Shown here piece after piece: positions 1 to 9,044 of a DNA stretch of 64,000 bases. The notes under the pieces are model-generated. The model had not been told where the DNA came from and did no database searches. It saw nothing but the letters and a program-made list of their open reading frames with translations. Source of the stretch: Burkholderiaceae bacterium (GTDB taxonomy: Bacteria > Pseudomonadota > Gammaproteobacteria > Burkholderiales > Burkholderiaceae_C); the NCBI GenBank assembly GCA_024235995.1, contig JACKLI010000001.1, positions 2,666,001 to 2,730,000 on the forward strand, in the 5' to 3' direction. How positions within the stretch are numbered: position 1 is the first letter of the stretch; each line of letters opens with the position of its first letter. The translations under genes and the position numbers were made by a program.

Positions 1-500
1 ACGTGGCCGGCCTGGCCGGCGCCAACAGCACCGAGTTCGACCCGCAGTGCCAGCACCCCGTGATCGCGCTGATCACGGAGTGGAAGGATGCCGACGGCAC
101 CATCAAGACGCGCAGCGCCAGCTCCGACCTGGGCGGCACCATGCGCCTGGGCGCGCAAAGCTCCGACGTGCAGCCCGGCACGCTGGCGCACCAGATCTAC
201 GGCGACGTGGTGACCGAGCGCCACCGCCACCGCTACGAGGCCAACGTGCAGTACCTCGACCAGCTGCGCCAGGCCGGCCTGGTGATCTCGGCGCTGACCC
301 AGCGCGAGCACCTGACCGAAATCGTCGAGCTGCCGCAGGCCGTGCACCCCTGGTTCATCGGCGTGCAGTTCCACCCCGAGTTCAAGAGCACGCCCTGGGA
401 CGGCCACCCGCTGTTCAACGCCTTCGTCAAGGCCGCGCTGGCGCACCAGGACCTGCGCGCGCCCGCGGCCAAGACCAACCCGCCAAAGGTGGCGGCATGA
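1..500 (+). CDS. pyrG: CTP synthase, C-terminal part (cut by window edge)
   Basis: This is the carboxy-terminal part of CTP synthase, which aminates UTP to CTP using glutamine-derived ammonia. Only the last 166 or so codons are present; the reading frame is open through base 1, so the gene begins upstream. The visible part belongs to the class I glutamine amidotransferase domain: the GVQFHPEFKSTP motif near the end carries the His and Glu of the Cys-His-Glu triad, while the Cys lies outside the window. The stop codon overlaps the kdsA start (ATGA at 497-500), so the two genes are translationally coupled, an order common in proteobacteria. Confidence 0.96.
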   Translation, partial: VAGLAGANSTEFDPQCQHPVIALITEWKDADGTIKTRSASSDLGGTMRLGAQSSDVQPGTLAHQIYGDVVTERHRHRYEANVQYLDQLRQAGLVISALTQREHLTEIVELPQAVHPWFIGVQFHPEFKSTPWDGHPLFNAFVKAALAHQDLRAPAAKTNPPKVAA

Positions 501-1354
501 AACTCTGCGGCTTCGAGGCCGGCCTGGACAAGCCCTTCTTCCTGATCGCCGGCCCCTGCGTGATCGAGTCCGAGCAGCTGCAGATGGACGTGGCCGGACA
601 GCTGAAGGAAATGACCGCCAGCCTGGGCGTGCCCTTCATCTTCAAGAGCAGCTTCGACAAGGCCAATCGCTCCAGCGGCACCAGCTTTCGCGGTCCGGGC
701 CGCGACAAAGGCCTGGCCATCCTCGCCAAGATCAAGAAGGAGCTGGGCGTGCCGGTGCTGACCGACGTGCACACCGAGGACGACATCGCCGCCGCGGCCC
801 AGGTCTGCGACGTGCTGCAAACCCCCGCCTTCCTGTGCCGCCAGACCGACTTCATCCGCGCCGTGGCGCAGTCGGGCAAGCCGGTCAACATCAAGAAGGG
901 GCAGTTCCTGGCGCCGCACGACATGAAGAACGTGATCGACAAGGCGCGCGCGGCGGCGGCCGAAAAAGGCCTGCCAACGGACAATTTCATGGCCTGCGAG
1001 CGCGGCGCCAGCTTTGGCTACAACAACCTGGTGAGCGACATGCGCAGCCTGGCCATCATGCGCGAGACCGGCGCGCCGGTGGTGTTCGACGCCACGCACT
1101 CGGTGCAGCTGCCCGGCGGGCAAGGCACCAGCAGCGGCGGCCAGCGCGAGTTCGTGCCGGTGCTGGCCCGCGCCGCCGTGGCCGTGGGCGTGGCCGGCCT
1201 GTTCATGGAAACCCACCCCGACCCGGCGCACGCCCTGTCGGACGGCCCCAACGCCGTGCCGCTGGGCCGCATGAAGGCGCTGCTGGAGACCCTGGTCGCG
1301 CTCGACGGCGTGACCAAACGCCAGCCCTTGCTCGAAAACGACTTTTCCGCCTGA
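497..1354 (+). CDS. kdsA: 3-deoxy-8-phosphooctulonate synthase (KDO-8-P synthase)
   Basis: Condenses phosphoenolpyruvate with arabinose 5-phosphate to KDO 8-phosphate, the first committed step of KDO synthesis for lipid A and the LPS inner core. The protein has 285 residues, the usual length. Family motifs are visible: IAGPCVIES at residues 17-25, KSSFDKANRSS, MACERGASFGYNNLV and VVFDATHSVQLPGG. Cys21 lies where the metal-independent E. coli enzyme has Asn, so this should be the metal-dependent class II form (inference from family knowledge). The start ATG overlaps the pyrG stop; a DUF1330 gene follows after 10 bases. Confidence 0.97.
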   Translation: MKLCGFEAGLDKPFFLIAGPCVIESEQLQMDVAGQLKEMTASLGVPFIFKSSFDKANRSSGTSFRGPGRDKGLAILAKIKKELGVPVLTDVHTEDDIAAAAQVCDVLQTPAFLCRQTDFIRAVAQSGKPVNIKKGQFLAPHDMKNVIDKARAAAAEKGLPTDNFMACERGASFGYNNLVSDMRSLAIMRETGAPVVFDATHSVQLPGGQGTSSGGQREFVPVLARAAVAVGVAGLFMETHPDPAHALSDGPNAVPLGRMKALLETLVALDGVTKRQPLLENDFSA

Positions 1355-1364
1355 AGGATCATCC

Positions 1365-1655
1365 ATGCCCAGCGGCTACATCATCGCCTCCGTCACCGTC
1401 ACCAACCCCGTGCAGTACGAGGAATACCGCAAATGGAGCACTGAGGCCATGCGCGTGCACGGCGCCGAGGTGTGCGTGCGCGGCGGCAAGGTCGAGGTGC
1501 TGGAAGGCGACTGGAACCCGGGGCGCACGGTGATCCTCAAATTTCCCAGCTTCGAGGCGGCCAAGGCCTTTCACGACTCGCCCGAGTACACCCGCGCGCG
1601 CCAGGCTCGCGAAGGCGCCGCCATCATGCGGCTGGTGGTGGTCGAAGGTGCTTGA
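1365..1655 (+). CDS. DUF1330 family small protein
   Basis: A 96-residue protein with the look of DUF1330, a dimeric ferredoxin-like alpha/beta-barrel fold: an N-terminal YIIASVTVTNPVQYEEY strand-helix, a central GGKVEVLEGDW and the ILKFPSFEAAKAFHDSPEY segment typical of the family. No enzyme activity can be assigned. It lies 10 bases after kdsA and ahead of eno, so it is probably the last gene of the pyrG-kdsA transcript. I chose the ATG at 1365 because it gives a full-length domain without an extra N-terminal tail. Confidence 0.85.
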   Translation: MPSGYIIASVTVTNPVQYEEYRKWSTEAMRVHGAEVCVRGGKVEVLEGDWNPGRTVILKFPSFEAAKAFHDSPEYTRARQAREGAAIMRLVVVEGA

Positions 1656-1679
1656 AAAACCCCGCAAATACTATATATT
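1652..1679 (+). promoter_or_regulatory. Probable sigma-70 promoter for eno
   Basis: TTGAAA (1652-1657) and TATATT (1674-1679) are separated by 16 bases in an AT-rich patch of an otherwise GC-rich region. Each hexamer matches consensus at five of six positions. It lies about 80 bases upstream of eno, giving a leader that contains the repeat hairpin at 1692-1710. The start of the -35 box overlaps the stop codon of the DUF1330 gene. No start site has been mapped, so this is inference from sequence. Confidence 0.45.
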
Positions 1680-1735
1680 TCATAGTTGATGGCGCTTATG
1701 GAACAAGCGCTGCAGCCATTTACCATCAAAATCGT
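1672..1735 (+). repeat. Dispersed intergenic repeat, copy with GCGCTT-N7-AAGCGC hairpin
   Basis: Between the DUF1330 gene and eno there is an AT-rich stretch around the inverted repeat GCGCTT (1692-1697), seven-base loop ATGGAAC, AAGCGC (1705-1710), followed by TGCAGCC and ATCAAAATC. The same core geometry occurs at 28755-28773, and related pieces occur at 9745, 19396, 49011 and 51899. I take it as one copy of a short interspersed repeat; it would form a small hairpin in the eno leader. Confidence 0.5.
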
Positions 1736-1756
1736 TGATCCCGAGGATTGGAACCC

Positions 1757-3043
<1,287 letters not shown>

Positions 3044-3086
3044 GGCACCGGCCCGCCGCGCGTCGCACCCCACAGCACAGGCAGAC

Positions 3087-3386
3087 ATGGCGCAACGCAT
3101 CGTTCCGGTCGTGCTGGTGGCGCTGCTGGGGGTGGTGCACGGGCAGCTGTGGTTCGGCCGCGGCAGCCTGCCCGAGGTGGCGGGGCTGCAGCGCACGCTC
3201 GACGAGCAGACCGCCGCCAACGCCAAGGCCAAGCTGCTCAACGACCAGCTCGCCTCCGAGGTCGCCGACCTGCGGGCGGGCCTGGGCACGGTCGAGGAAA
3301 AGGCACGCACCGAACTGGGCATGGTGCGGCCCAACGAAATCTTCGTGCAGGTCAACGGGGCGCCCTCGCCCCCCAAACGTCAGTAG
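3087..3386 (+). CDS. ftsB: Cell division protein FtsB (septum formation initiator family)
   Basis: Small bitopic inner-membrane protein that joins FtsL and FtsQ in the divisome. It has 99 residues: a hydrophobic N-terminal segment at about 4-21 (IVPVVLVALLGVVHGQLWFG), then a charged coiled coil at about 28-70 (LQRTLDEQTAANAKAKLLN and following) and the family's ELGMVRPNEIFVQV tail. It follows eno, as in many proteobacteria. Its last 7 bases overlap the end of convergent rimM, so no room is left for a terminator between them. Confidence 0.93.
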   Translation: MAQRIVPVVLVALLGVVHGQLWFGRGSLPEVAGLQRTLDEQTAANAKAKLLNDQLASEVADLRAGLGTVEEKARTELGMVRPNEIFVQVNGAPSPPKRQ

Positions 3387-3949
3387 TCCGGCTGCCAGTC
3401 GACCAGCACCCGCCGCGCCGGCAGATCGACCTCGTCCACGTAGGCGTCCACGAAGGGAATCAGGCGCTCGATGGGACGCGCCGCGCCCTGCGCCTGGTGC
3501 ACCACCAGCACCTGCTGCGGGCCGGTGGACATCAGATCGACCACCTCGCCCAGCGCCACGCCCTCGCGGTTGCGCACCGGCAGGCCGATCAGGTCGACCC
3601 AGTAGTACTCGCCCTCGGGCAAGGGCGGAAAGTCCGAGCGCGCGATGAAGATGCGCGCGCCCTTCAGGCCCTCGGCGGCGCTGCGGTCGCCGAACCCCTG
3701 CGCGCTGGCCACCACGCCATCACCGTGGCCGCGCGCCTGGCGGATGGACAGCTGGACGGGCGCGGTCACCACGCCCCTGGCACCGCGCTCGGGTGGCAGC
3801 AGGAACCACTGCCGGCACGAAAAAAGCGCCTCGGGCGAGGCGCTGTAGGGCTGGACCTTGAACCAGCCCTGGACCCCCCAGGCATCCAGGATGCGGCCCA
3901 CTTCGACCGCATCGGCCGGCAGCGTGGCCGGCTCCAGCCCGGGGTTCAT
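3380..3949 (-). CDS. rimM: Ribosome maturation factor RimM
   Basis: Assists maturation of the head of the 30S subunit and binds ribosomal protein S19. The protein has 189 residues: an N-terminal RimM beta-barrel domain (VEVGRILDAWGVQGWFKVQP at the start) and a C-terminal PRC-barrel (EYYWVDLIGLPVRNREGVALG, then IPFVDAYVDEVDL near the end). It lies 10 bases downstream of rpsP and shares its promoter. In most beta-proteobacteria trmD and rplS come next; here the operon stops and ftsB converges directly on rimM. Confidence 0.95.
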   Translation of the reverse strand: MNPGLEPATLPADAVEVGRILDAWGVQGWFKVQPYSASPEALFSCRQWFLLPPERGARGVVTAPVQLSIRQARGHGDGVVASAQGFGDRSAAEGLKGARIFIARSDFPPLPEGEYYWVDLIGLPVRNREGVALGEVVDLMSTGPQQVLVVHQAQGAARPIERLIPFVDAYVDEVDLPARRVLVDWQPDY

Positions 3950-3959
3950 GCGGCGGCGG

Positions 3960-4220
3960 TCAGGCGGCCGCGGGAGCGGCCTTGGCGGCCTGCTTGATCA
4001 GGCGCTCGACCGTGGGCGAAGGCTGCGCGCCGACGCCACGCCAGTGGCTCAGGCGGTCCTGCGCGATGCGCAGGCCTTCCTCGCCCTCGACGGCGCCGGG
4101 GTTGTAGAAGCCGATGCGCTCGATGAAGCGGCCATCGCGGCGCACGCGCTTGTCGGCGACGACGATGTTGAAGAACGGGCGGGCCTTGGCGCCGCCGCGG
4201 GAAAGACGAATCACGACCAT
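3960..4220 (-). CDS. rpsP: 30S ribosomal protein S16
   Basis: Structural protein of the small subunit, needed for 30S assembly. The product is 86 residues. MVVIRLSRGGAKARPFFNIV at the start and RDGRFIERIGFYNP are diagnostic for S16; the C-terminus is an Ala/Lys-rich tail (QAAKAAPAAA). An upstream in-frame ATG would add 40 unrelated residues, so I chose the start at 4220, where the family begins. The promoter candidate at 4356-4361 gives a leader of about 130 bases. First gene of an rpsP-rimM pair. Confidence 0.97.
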   Translation of the reverse strand: MVVIRLSRGGAKARPFFNIVVADKRVRRDGRFIERIGFYNPGAVEGEEGLRIAQDRLSHWRGVGAQPSPTVERLIKQAAKAAPAAA

Positions 4221-4355
4221 GTTGGTTTGAATCCTGTGGGTGGTTGACCTGCACACCGCCCCGGCCTTGATGGGCCGGCGCCTGCCTGCAGGCTTTCCCC
4301 GATGCTGAGACACGCGACATGGCCACCCGGCCAGCGACACATCGAAGAGCCTATG

Positions 4356-4361
4356 ATTATA
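4356..4361 (-). promoter_or_regulatory. -10 box of probable rpsP promoter
   Basis: Read on the minus strand this is a perfect TATAAT in an AT-rich island 136 bases upstream of rpsP. A reasonable -35 box is not obvious: TTGGGG lies 15 bases further upstream. It is the only good -10 element between rpsP and the divergent TM2 gene, so it most likely drives rpsP-rimM. Confidence 0.45.
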
Positions 4362-4407
4362 GCTTTTTCGTCGTCACCCCAACGGACTTCGCCGTTGCGT
4401 CCGCTCC

Positions 4408-4866
4408 ATGAAGAACAAAACCCTCGCCACCTGGCTGGCCTTTGTCGGTGGCCCGCTGGGCCTGCACCGCTTTTATCTCAAGGGCCTGGGCGACTGGCTG
4501 GGCTGGCTGCTGCCCATCCCGACGGCACTGGGCCTGTACGGCATCGAACGCGTGCAGCAGTACGGCCTGGACGACCGCTGGAGCTGGCTGCTGATTCCAT
4601 GCCTGGGCTTCACCTTTGCCGCCTGCTCGCTCACGGCCATCGTCTACGGCCTGATGGCGCCCGAAAAATGGAACGCCCGCCACAACCCGCGGGCCGAGCC
4701 CGCCGCAGCGGCCGGCCGCACCAACTGGCTGACGGTGCTGGGCGTGGCCACGTCGCTGCTGGTGGGCACCGGGGTGCTGATGGCGTCGATCGCCTTCAGC
4801 CTGCAGCACTTCTACGAGTACCAGATCGACGAGGCGCGCAAGATGTCGCAGCAGCCCGCCGACTAG
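4408..4866 (+). CDS. TM2 domain-containing membrane protein
   Basis: An integral membrane protein of 152 residues. It begins with the TM2 signature (AFVGGPLGLHRFYLKGLGDW, residues 11-30), a pair of helices joined by a short turn, and has two more hydrophobic segments at about 63-83 (LLIPCLGFTFAACSLTAIVY) and 108-130. Its function is unknown; TM2 proteins are small inner-membrane proteins with no agreed role. It is divergent from rpsP and convergent with pit, with only 5 bases between the stop codons. Confidence 0.8.
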   Translation: MKNKTLATWLAFVGGPLGLHRFYLKGLGDWLGWLLPIPTALGLYGIERVQQYGLDDRWSWLLIPCLGFTFAACSLTAIVYGLMAPEKWNARHNPRAEPAAAAGRTNWLTVLGVATSLLVGTGVLMASIAFSLQHFYEYQIDEARKMSQQPAD

Positions 4867-4871
4867 GACCG

Positions 4872-5882
4872 TCAGAACAACTGCCAGCTCAGCCAGTACG
4901 CCACGGCGGCCACGAAGGCGCTGGCCGGAATGGTCAGGATCCAGGCCCAGACGATGTTGCCGGCCACGCCCCAGCGCACCGCCGAGGCCCGCTCGGTGGA
5001 GCCCACGCCGACGATGGCGCCGGTGATGGTGTGCGTGGTCGACACCGGGATGCCCAGCGCGGTGGCCAGGAACAAGGTCAAGGCCCCGCCCGTCTCGGCG
5101 CAAAAACCACCCACCGGCTTGAGCTTGGTGATCTTCTGGCCCATGGTCTTGACGATGCGCCAGCCGCCGAACATGGTGCCCATGCCGATGGCCAGGTAGC
5201 AGCCGGCGATGGTCCAGATCGGCGGCTCGGCCGCCGTGGCGCTGCTGTAGCCGGTGGCGATCAGGAGCATCCAGATGATGCCGATGGTCTTTTGCGCGTC
5301 GTTGCCGCCATGGCCCAGGCTGTAGGCGCCGGCCGACAGCAGCTGCAGGCGCCGGAACCAGCGGTCCACGCGCTTGGGCCGCACGCGCCGGAAGATCCAG
5401 GCCACCAGCACCATCATCAGCGAGCCCAGCAGGAAGCCCAGCAGCGGGGAGACAAAGATGAAGGCCACGATCTTCAGGATGCCGCCCACCACCAGCGCGC
5501 CGGAGCCCGACTTGGCCATCACCGCCCCCACGATGCCGCCGATCAGCGCGTGCGATGAGCTGCTGGGAATGCCGTAGTACCAGGTCACGAGGTTCCAGAC
5601 GATGGCGCCGATCAGCGCGCCGAACACCACGTGCACGTCGACCACGCCCGGATGGACGATGCCCTTGCCCACCGTGGCGGCCACGCTCAGGTGGAACACG
5701 AAGATGGCGACGATGTTGAAGAAGCCGGCAAACACCACCGCCTGCGTCGGCCGCAGCACGCCGGTGGAGACCACGGTGGCGATCGAGTTGGCGGCGTCGT
5801 GAAAGCCGTTCATGAAGTCGAACGCCAGCGCCAACACCACCAGCAGCACGACCACCCACAGGGCGACTTGAGCAACTTCCAT
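4872..5882 (-). CDS. pit: Inorganic phosphate transporter, PiT family
   Basis: Low-affinity phosphate (metal-phosphate) : proton symporter of the inner membrane. The 336-residue protein shows the duplicated PiT signatures: DFMNGFHDAANSIATVVSTG near the N-terminus and, in the second half, SLGHGGNDAQKTIGIIWM. The many hydrophobic stretches fit 9-10 membrane helices. I chose the ATG at 5882 because it overlaps the stop of the upstream PhoU-like gene (TGATG), which couples translation of the pair; extending upstream in frame only adds Arg-rich nonsense. Confidence 0.94.
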   Translation of the reverse strand: MEVAQVALWVVVLLVVLALAFDFMNGFHDAANSIATVVSTGVLRPTQAVVFAGFFNIVAIFVFHLSVAATVGKGIVHPGVVDVHVVFGALIGAIVWNLVTWYYGIPSSSSHALIGGIVGAVMAKSGSGALVVGGILKIVAFIFVSPLLGFLLGSLMMVLVAWIFRRVRPKRVDRWFRRLQLLSAGAYSLGHGGNDAQKTIGIIWMLLIATGYSSATAAEPPIWTIAGCYLAIGMGTMFGGWRIVKTMGQKITKLKPVGGFCAETGGALTLFLATALGIPVSTTHTITGAIVGVGSTERASAVRWGVAGNIVWAWILTIPASAFVAAVAYWLSWQLF

Positions 5883-6529
5883 CAGGAGTTTTCGAGGACG
5901 ATGCCTTCGATCTGGTTGGCCACGTCCTCGCAGCGGTCGGTGACGGTCTCGAGCAGCTCGTAGATGGCGCGCAGCTTGATCAGCTCGCGCACGTCGGGCT
6001 CGTGGCGAAACAGCTGGCTCATGGCGCTGCGCATCACGCGGTCGGCGTCGGACTCGAGCTCGTCGATCTCGGCGCACACCTTCAGTGCCTGCTCGGCCAC
6101 GGCCTGGTCGCCGATGCGCCCCAGCAGCCTGACGGCGGCCTGCACGCGCTCGCAGCACTTGACCGACAGATCGGTCAGCCGAATCATCTCGCTGGTCATG
6201 TGATGCACGTCGTACAGCGCCATGGTCTCGGCCGAGTCCTGCAGCAGGTCGGCCACGTCGTCCATGATGTTGATCAGCGCGTGAATCTGCTCGCGGTCGA
6301 TCGGCGTGATGAAGGTGGTGTGGATCAGCCGGCTGACCTCGTGCGTCACCTTGTCGGCGGCGCGCTCGGCGCGGTCCACCTCGTGGTTGTACTTCTCGCG
6401 CAGCAGCGGGTCGGCGTAGTTGGCGACCAGCTTCTCGAAGGCCTGCGCCGCCTGGACGATGCAATCGGCGTGCTGATTGAAGAGCTCAAAAAAATTGCCC
6501 TCCCTGGGCAAGAGCTTGCTGAACAGCAT
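5882..6529 (-). CDS. PhoU-like (DUF47) partner protein of PiT transporter
   Basis: All-helical protein of 215 residues of the DUF47/PhoU-like family (TIGR00153 type), found next to pit in many bacteria and thought to regulate the transporter. Segments such as REKYNHEVDRAERAADKVTH, FITPIDREQIHALINIMDDV and ELESDADRVMRSAMSQLF follow the PhoU pattern with its acidic metal-binding E/D-xxx-D motifs. It is translated immediately ahead of pit with overlapping stop and start codons, so the two are made together. Confidence 0.9.
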   Translation of the reverse strand: MLFSKLLPREGNFFELFNQHADCIVQAAQAFEKLVANYADPLLREKYNHEVDRAERAADKVTHEVSRLIHTTFITPIDREQIHALINIMDDVADLLQDSAETMALYDVHHMTSEMIRLTDLSVKCCERVQAAVRLLGRIGDQAVAEQALKVCAEIDELESDADRVMRSAMSQLFRHEPDVRELIKLRAIYELLETVTDRCEDVANQIEGIVLENS

Positions 6530-6603
6530 GATGGGTTTCTTTCTCGGCGGATGACGCGTGCGCGTCCGAGGATGTCGTGTCGGTGCTGGTTTCGAAGTTT
6601 AAC

Positions 6604-6617
6604 GCCCGCGTTCGGGC
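6604..6617 (-). terminator. Short GC hairpin after the DUF486 gene
   Basis: GCCCG, a four-base loop and CGGGC form a 5-bp perfect hairpin directly after the stop of the DUF486 gene on the minus strand, followed by GTTAAAC. The T-run is poor, so it is at best a weak intrinsic terminator between folK-DUF486 and the phoU-like/pit pair. Confidence 0.3.
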
Positions 6618-6980
6618 TCAATGGCCGCGAAACACGAAATAGACTGCGCCCACCAGACACAGCGCGGCCCACAGGTAGTCCAGCTTGGGCGGCTGGTCCA
6701 GGTACAGCCAGGCGAAGGGCACGAACACGGTGAGCGTGACCACCTCCTGCATGATCTTGAGCTGCGCCACGCTGAACTGCTGATGGCCGATGCGGTTGGC
6801 CGGCACCTGCAGCAGGTACTCGAACAGCGCGATGCCCCAGCTCAGCAGGGCGGCCACGTACCACGGCGCCGAGCTCAGGTTCTTCAGGTGGCCGTACCAG
6901 GCCATGGTCATGAAGGCGTTGCTGGCGATCAGGAGCAGCACGGTCTGCGCCGCGATGGGAAGCGAGGTGAACCCACTCAT
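6618..6980 (-). CDS. DUF486 / DMT-superfamily small membrane protein
   Basis: A 120-residue membrane protein with four hydrophobic helices: about 10-28 (QTVLLLIASNAFMTMAWYGH), 38-55, 74-91 and 97-116. The pattern MAWYGHLKNL, then LFEYLLQVPANRIG and AQLKIMQEVVTL is characteristic of DUF486, small proteins related to the drug/metabolite transporter fold. No substrate is known. Its start overlaps the stop of folK (6977-6980), so it is coupled to that operon; the link to folate looks positional rather than functional. Confidence 0.85.
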   Translation of the reverse strand: MSGFTSLPIAAQTVLLLIASNAFMTMAWYGHLKNLSSAPWYVAALLSWGIALFEYLLQVPANRIGHQQFSVAQLKIMQEVVTLTVFVPFAWLYLDQPPKLDYLWAALCLVGAVYFVFRGH

Positions 6981-7468
6981 GCGTGTTGCTCCAACGTGGG
7001 CCCCAGCGGCTCGCAGGGCTGGTCGGCCACGGCCTGCAGCATGGCCGCCGGGACGAGCCGCGGCGCCAGTTCGGCCAGCGGCCGCAGCACGAAGGCGCGC
7101 TCGCGCCAGCGCGGGTGCGGCACGGTGAGCCGCGCGCTGTCGATGCGAGCCGCGCCGTACAGCAGCAGGTCCAGGTCGAGCGTGCGCGGGGCGTTGCGGT
7201 ACGGGCGCTGGCGCCCGGCCGCCGCCTCGATGGCCTGCAGGGCCTGCAGCAGCGCGGGCGCGGTCAAGGTGGTGTCCAGGCGCACGACGGCGTTGATGTA
7301 CTCGGGCCCCGTGGCCTCGACCGGCGCGCTGCGGTACAGGCGCGAGGCGGTGCAGGCCAGCGTGCCGGGCCAGCCCGCCAGGGCCTGCACGGCCTGCCGC
7401 ACGCTGGCCGCCGCGTCACCCAGGTTGGCGCCCAGCCCGATGAAGGCGGTGACCGGCGCGCGCTCCAT
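6977..7468 (-). CDS. folK: 2-amino-4-hydroxy-6-hydroxymethyldihydropteridine pyrophosphokinase
   Basis: Transfers pyrophosphate from ATP to 6-hydroxymethyl-7,8-dihydropterin in folate synthesis. It has 163 residues, the normal length. Signatures visible: FIGLGANLGDAAASVRQAV at the N-terminus and the HPPK motif with its metal-binding aspartates, RTLDLDLLLYG, followed by VPHPRWRERAFVLRPLAELA. It lies 4 bases after pcnB; pcnB-folK is a conserved pair in many proteobacteria. Confidence 0.96.
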   Translation of the reverse strand: MERAPVTAFIGLGANLGDAAASVRQAVQALAGWPGTLACTASRLYRSAPVEATGPEYINAVVRLDTTLTAPALLQALQAIEAAAGRQRPYRNAPRTLDLDLLLYGAARIDSARLTVPHPRWRERAFVLRPLAELAPRLVPAAMLQAVADQPCEPLGPTLEQHA

Positions 7469-7472
7469 GGGC

Positions 7473-9044
7473 TTACGGTTGTGCTTCGGGCGCTGCGGAA
7501 CCGGCGCCGCCGGCGGGCTTGCGCCGGCGACGGCGGCGGCGCGGGGCGGCGGGTGCCGCGTCGGCCGCCTCGGAAAAGGTGTCGGATGCTACCGATTCAG
7601 GAGCTTCTTGCGCTGGATCGGTGGGGGCCACAGCCCCTTTTTTCACTTGATGAACGCGCGGCGCCTTCTTGGCCTTTTGCTGCTCGGCGCGCAGCTGCTG
7701 CACCAGGTCCTCGCGCGCCGATTCGTCGGCCTGGCTGAAGGCCTGCCACCAATCGACCAGGGTCTCGTCCACCTCGCCCACGTCGGCGCGCAGGCGCATG
7801 AAGTCGAAGCCGGCGCGAAAGCGCGGCTGCTCGGCCAGGCTGAAGGGCGAGTGGCCGGCGCGCTTTTCAAAGCGCGGCTGCATCATCCAGATCTCGCGCA
7901 TGTCGCCGCCCAGCTTGCCGCGGCCGGACACGTCGCCGATGCGGGCGTCGAACACCTCGTCGATGGCCTCCTGCAGCGCCGGAAACGGGTGCGCCTTGCG
8001 CGCCAGGCGCTGCTGCCAGCCGGCCAGCACGTCCTGCCACAGCACGCAGGCCAGCAAAAACGACGGCGCCACCGGCTTGCCCTCGTCCACGCGGCGGTCG
8101 GTGTCCAGCAGCGCGGCCTTGACGAAGGGCTGCTCGGCGCGCTCGACCACCACGTCCAGCAGCGGGTAGATGCCGCTGGCCAGCCCCAGCTTCCTGAGCT
8201 GCTCGACGCTGGCCAGCGCGTGGCCGGTCTGCAGCAGCTTGAGCATCTCGTCGAACAGGCGGCTTTGCGGCACCTCGGCCAGCAGCGCCCGGCCCTCCTG
8301 CAGCGGCTTGGCGGTCTTGGGCTCGAGCGTGAAGCCCAGGCGCGAGAGCTTGGCGCCGAAGCGCACCGCGCGGATGATGCGCACCGGGTCCTCGCGGTAG
8401 CGGGTGGCGGCATCGCCGATCATGCGGATGCGCTTTTTCTGCGCGTCCTGCATGCCGCCGTGGTAGTCCACCAGCACGCGGGTCTCGGGGTCGTAGTACA
8501 TGGCGTTGACGGTGAAGTCGCGCCGCGCGGCGTCGTCCTCCTGCGAGCCCCACACGTTGTCGCGCAGCACGCGCCCGCTGGCGTCCACCGCGTGCTTCAT
8601 GCCCGCCAGCTGGCTCTTGGCCGTGCGCTCGTTGCCACTCACGTGCTCGGCATGGGTGCTGTCGACGTTGGCGCGGAAGGTGGAGACCTCGATCACCTCG
8701 TGCTCGCGCCCGCGCCCGAACACCACGTGCACGATGCGAAAGCGCCGCCCGATGATGAAGGCGCGCCGGAACAGGCCCTTGACCTGCTCGGGCGTGGCGT
8801 TGGTGGCGACGTCGAAGTCCTTGGGCTTGAGCCCCAGCAGCAGGTCGCGCACCGCGCCGCCGACGATGTAGGCCTGATAGCCCGCCTCCTTGAGCGTGCG
8901 CACCACCGTGGCGGCACGCTCGTCCACCAGCGCCGGGTTGATGCCGTGCGCCTGCGGGCCCAGCTCCACCCGCTTGCCCAGGTGCTTGCGGCCGTGGCCG
9001 CCGGTGGCCTTGTCGATCAGCTTGTCGAGAAAGTTCTTGATCAT
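7473..9044 (-). CDS. pcnB: Poly(A) polymerase I
   Basis: Adds poly(A) tails to RNA 3' ends, marking them for decay. The 523-residue protein has the class II nucleotidyltransferase head: YIVGGAVRDLLLGLKPKDFD with the two catalytic aspartates in DFD, then the RRDFTVNAMYYDPET RNA-binding motif and the VRIIRAVRFGAKLSRLGF neck. The C-terminus is low complexity and ends in a run of seven or more arginines, as in other PcnB tails. Its start overlaps the stop of the HAD phosphatase gene (9041-9044), and folK follows closely. Confidence 0.95.
   Translation of the reverse strand: MIKNFLDKLIDKATGGHGRKHLGKRVELGPQAHGINPALVDERAATVVRTLKEAGYQAYIVGGAVRDLLLGLKPKDFDVATNATPEQVKGLFRRAFIIGRRFRIVHVVFGRGREHEVIEVSTFRANVDSTHAEHVSGNERTAKSQLAGMKHAVDASGRVLRDNVWGSQEDDAARRDFTVNAMYYDPETRVLVDYHGGMQDAQKKRIRMIGDAATRYREDPVRIIRAVRFGAKLSRLGFTLEPKTAKPLQEGRALLAEVPQSRLFDEMLKLLQTGHALASVEQLRKLGLASGIYPLLDVVVERAEQPFVKAALLDTDRRVDEGKPVAPSFLLACVLWQDVLAGWQQRLARKAHPFPALQEAIDEVFDARIGDVSGRGKLGGDMREIWMMQPRFEKRAGHSPFSLAEQPRFRAGFDFMRLRADVGEVDETLVDWWQAFSQADESAREDLVQQLRAEQQKAKKAPRVHQVKKGAVAPTDPAQEAPESVASDTFSEAADAAPAAPRRRRRRRKPAGGAGSAAPEAQP

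Noticed and set aside
7473..7640. Copy of the dispersed repeat within the end of pcnB
   Set aside because: A stretch near 7585-7620 looks somewhat similar (GATGCTACC, AGCTTCTTGCGCT) but is coding, and the match is too weak.
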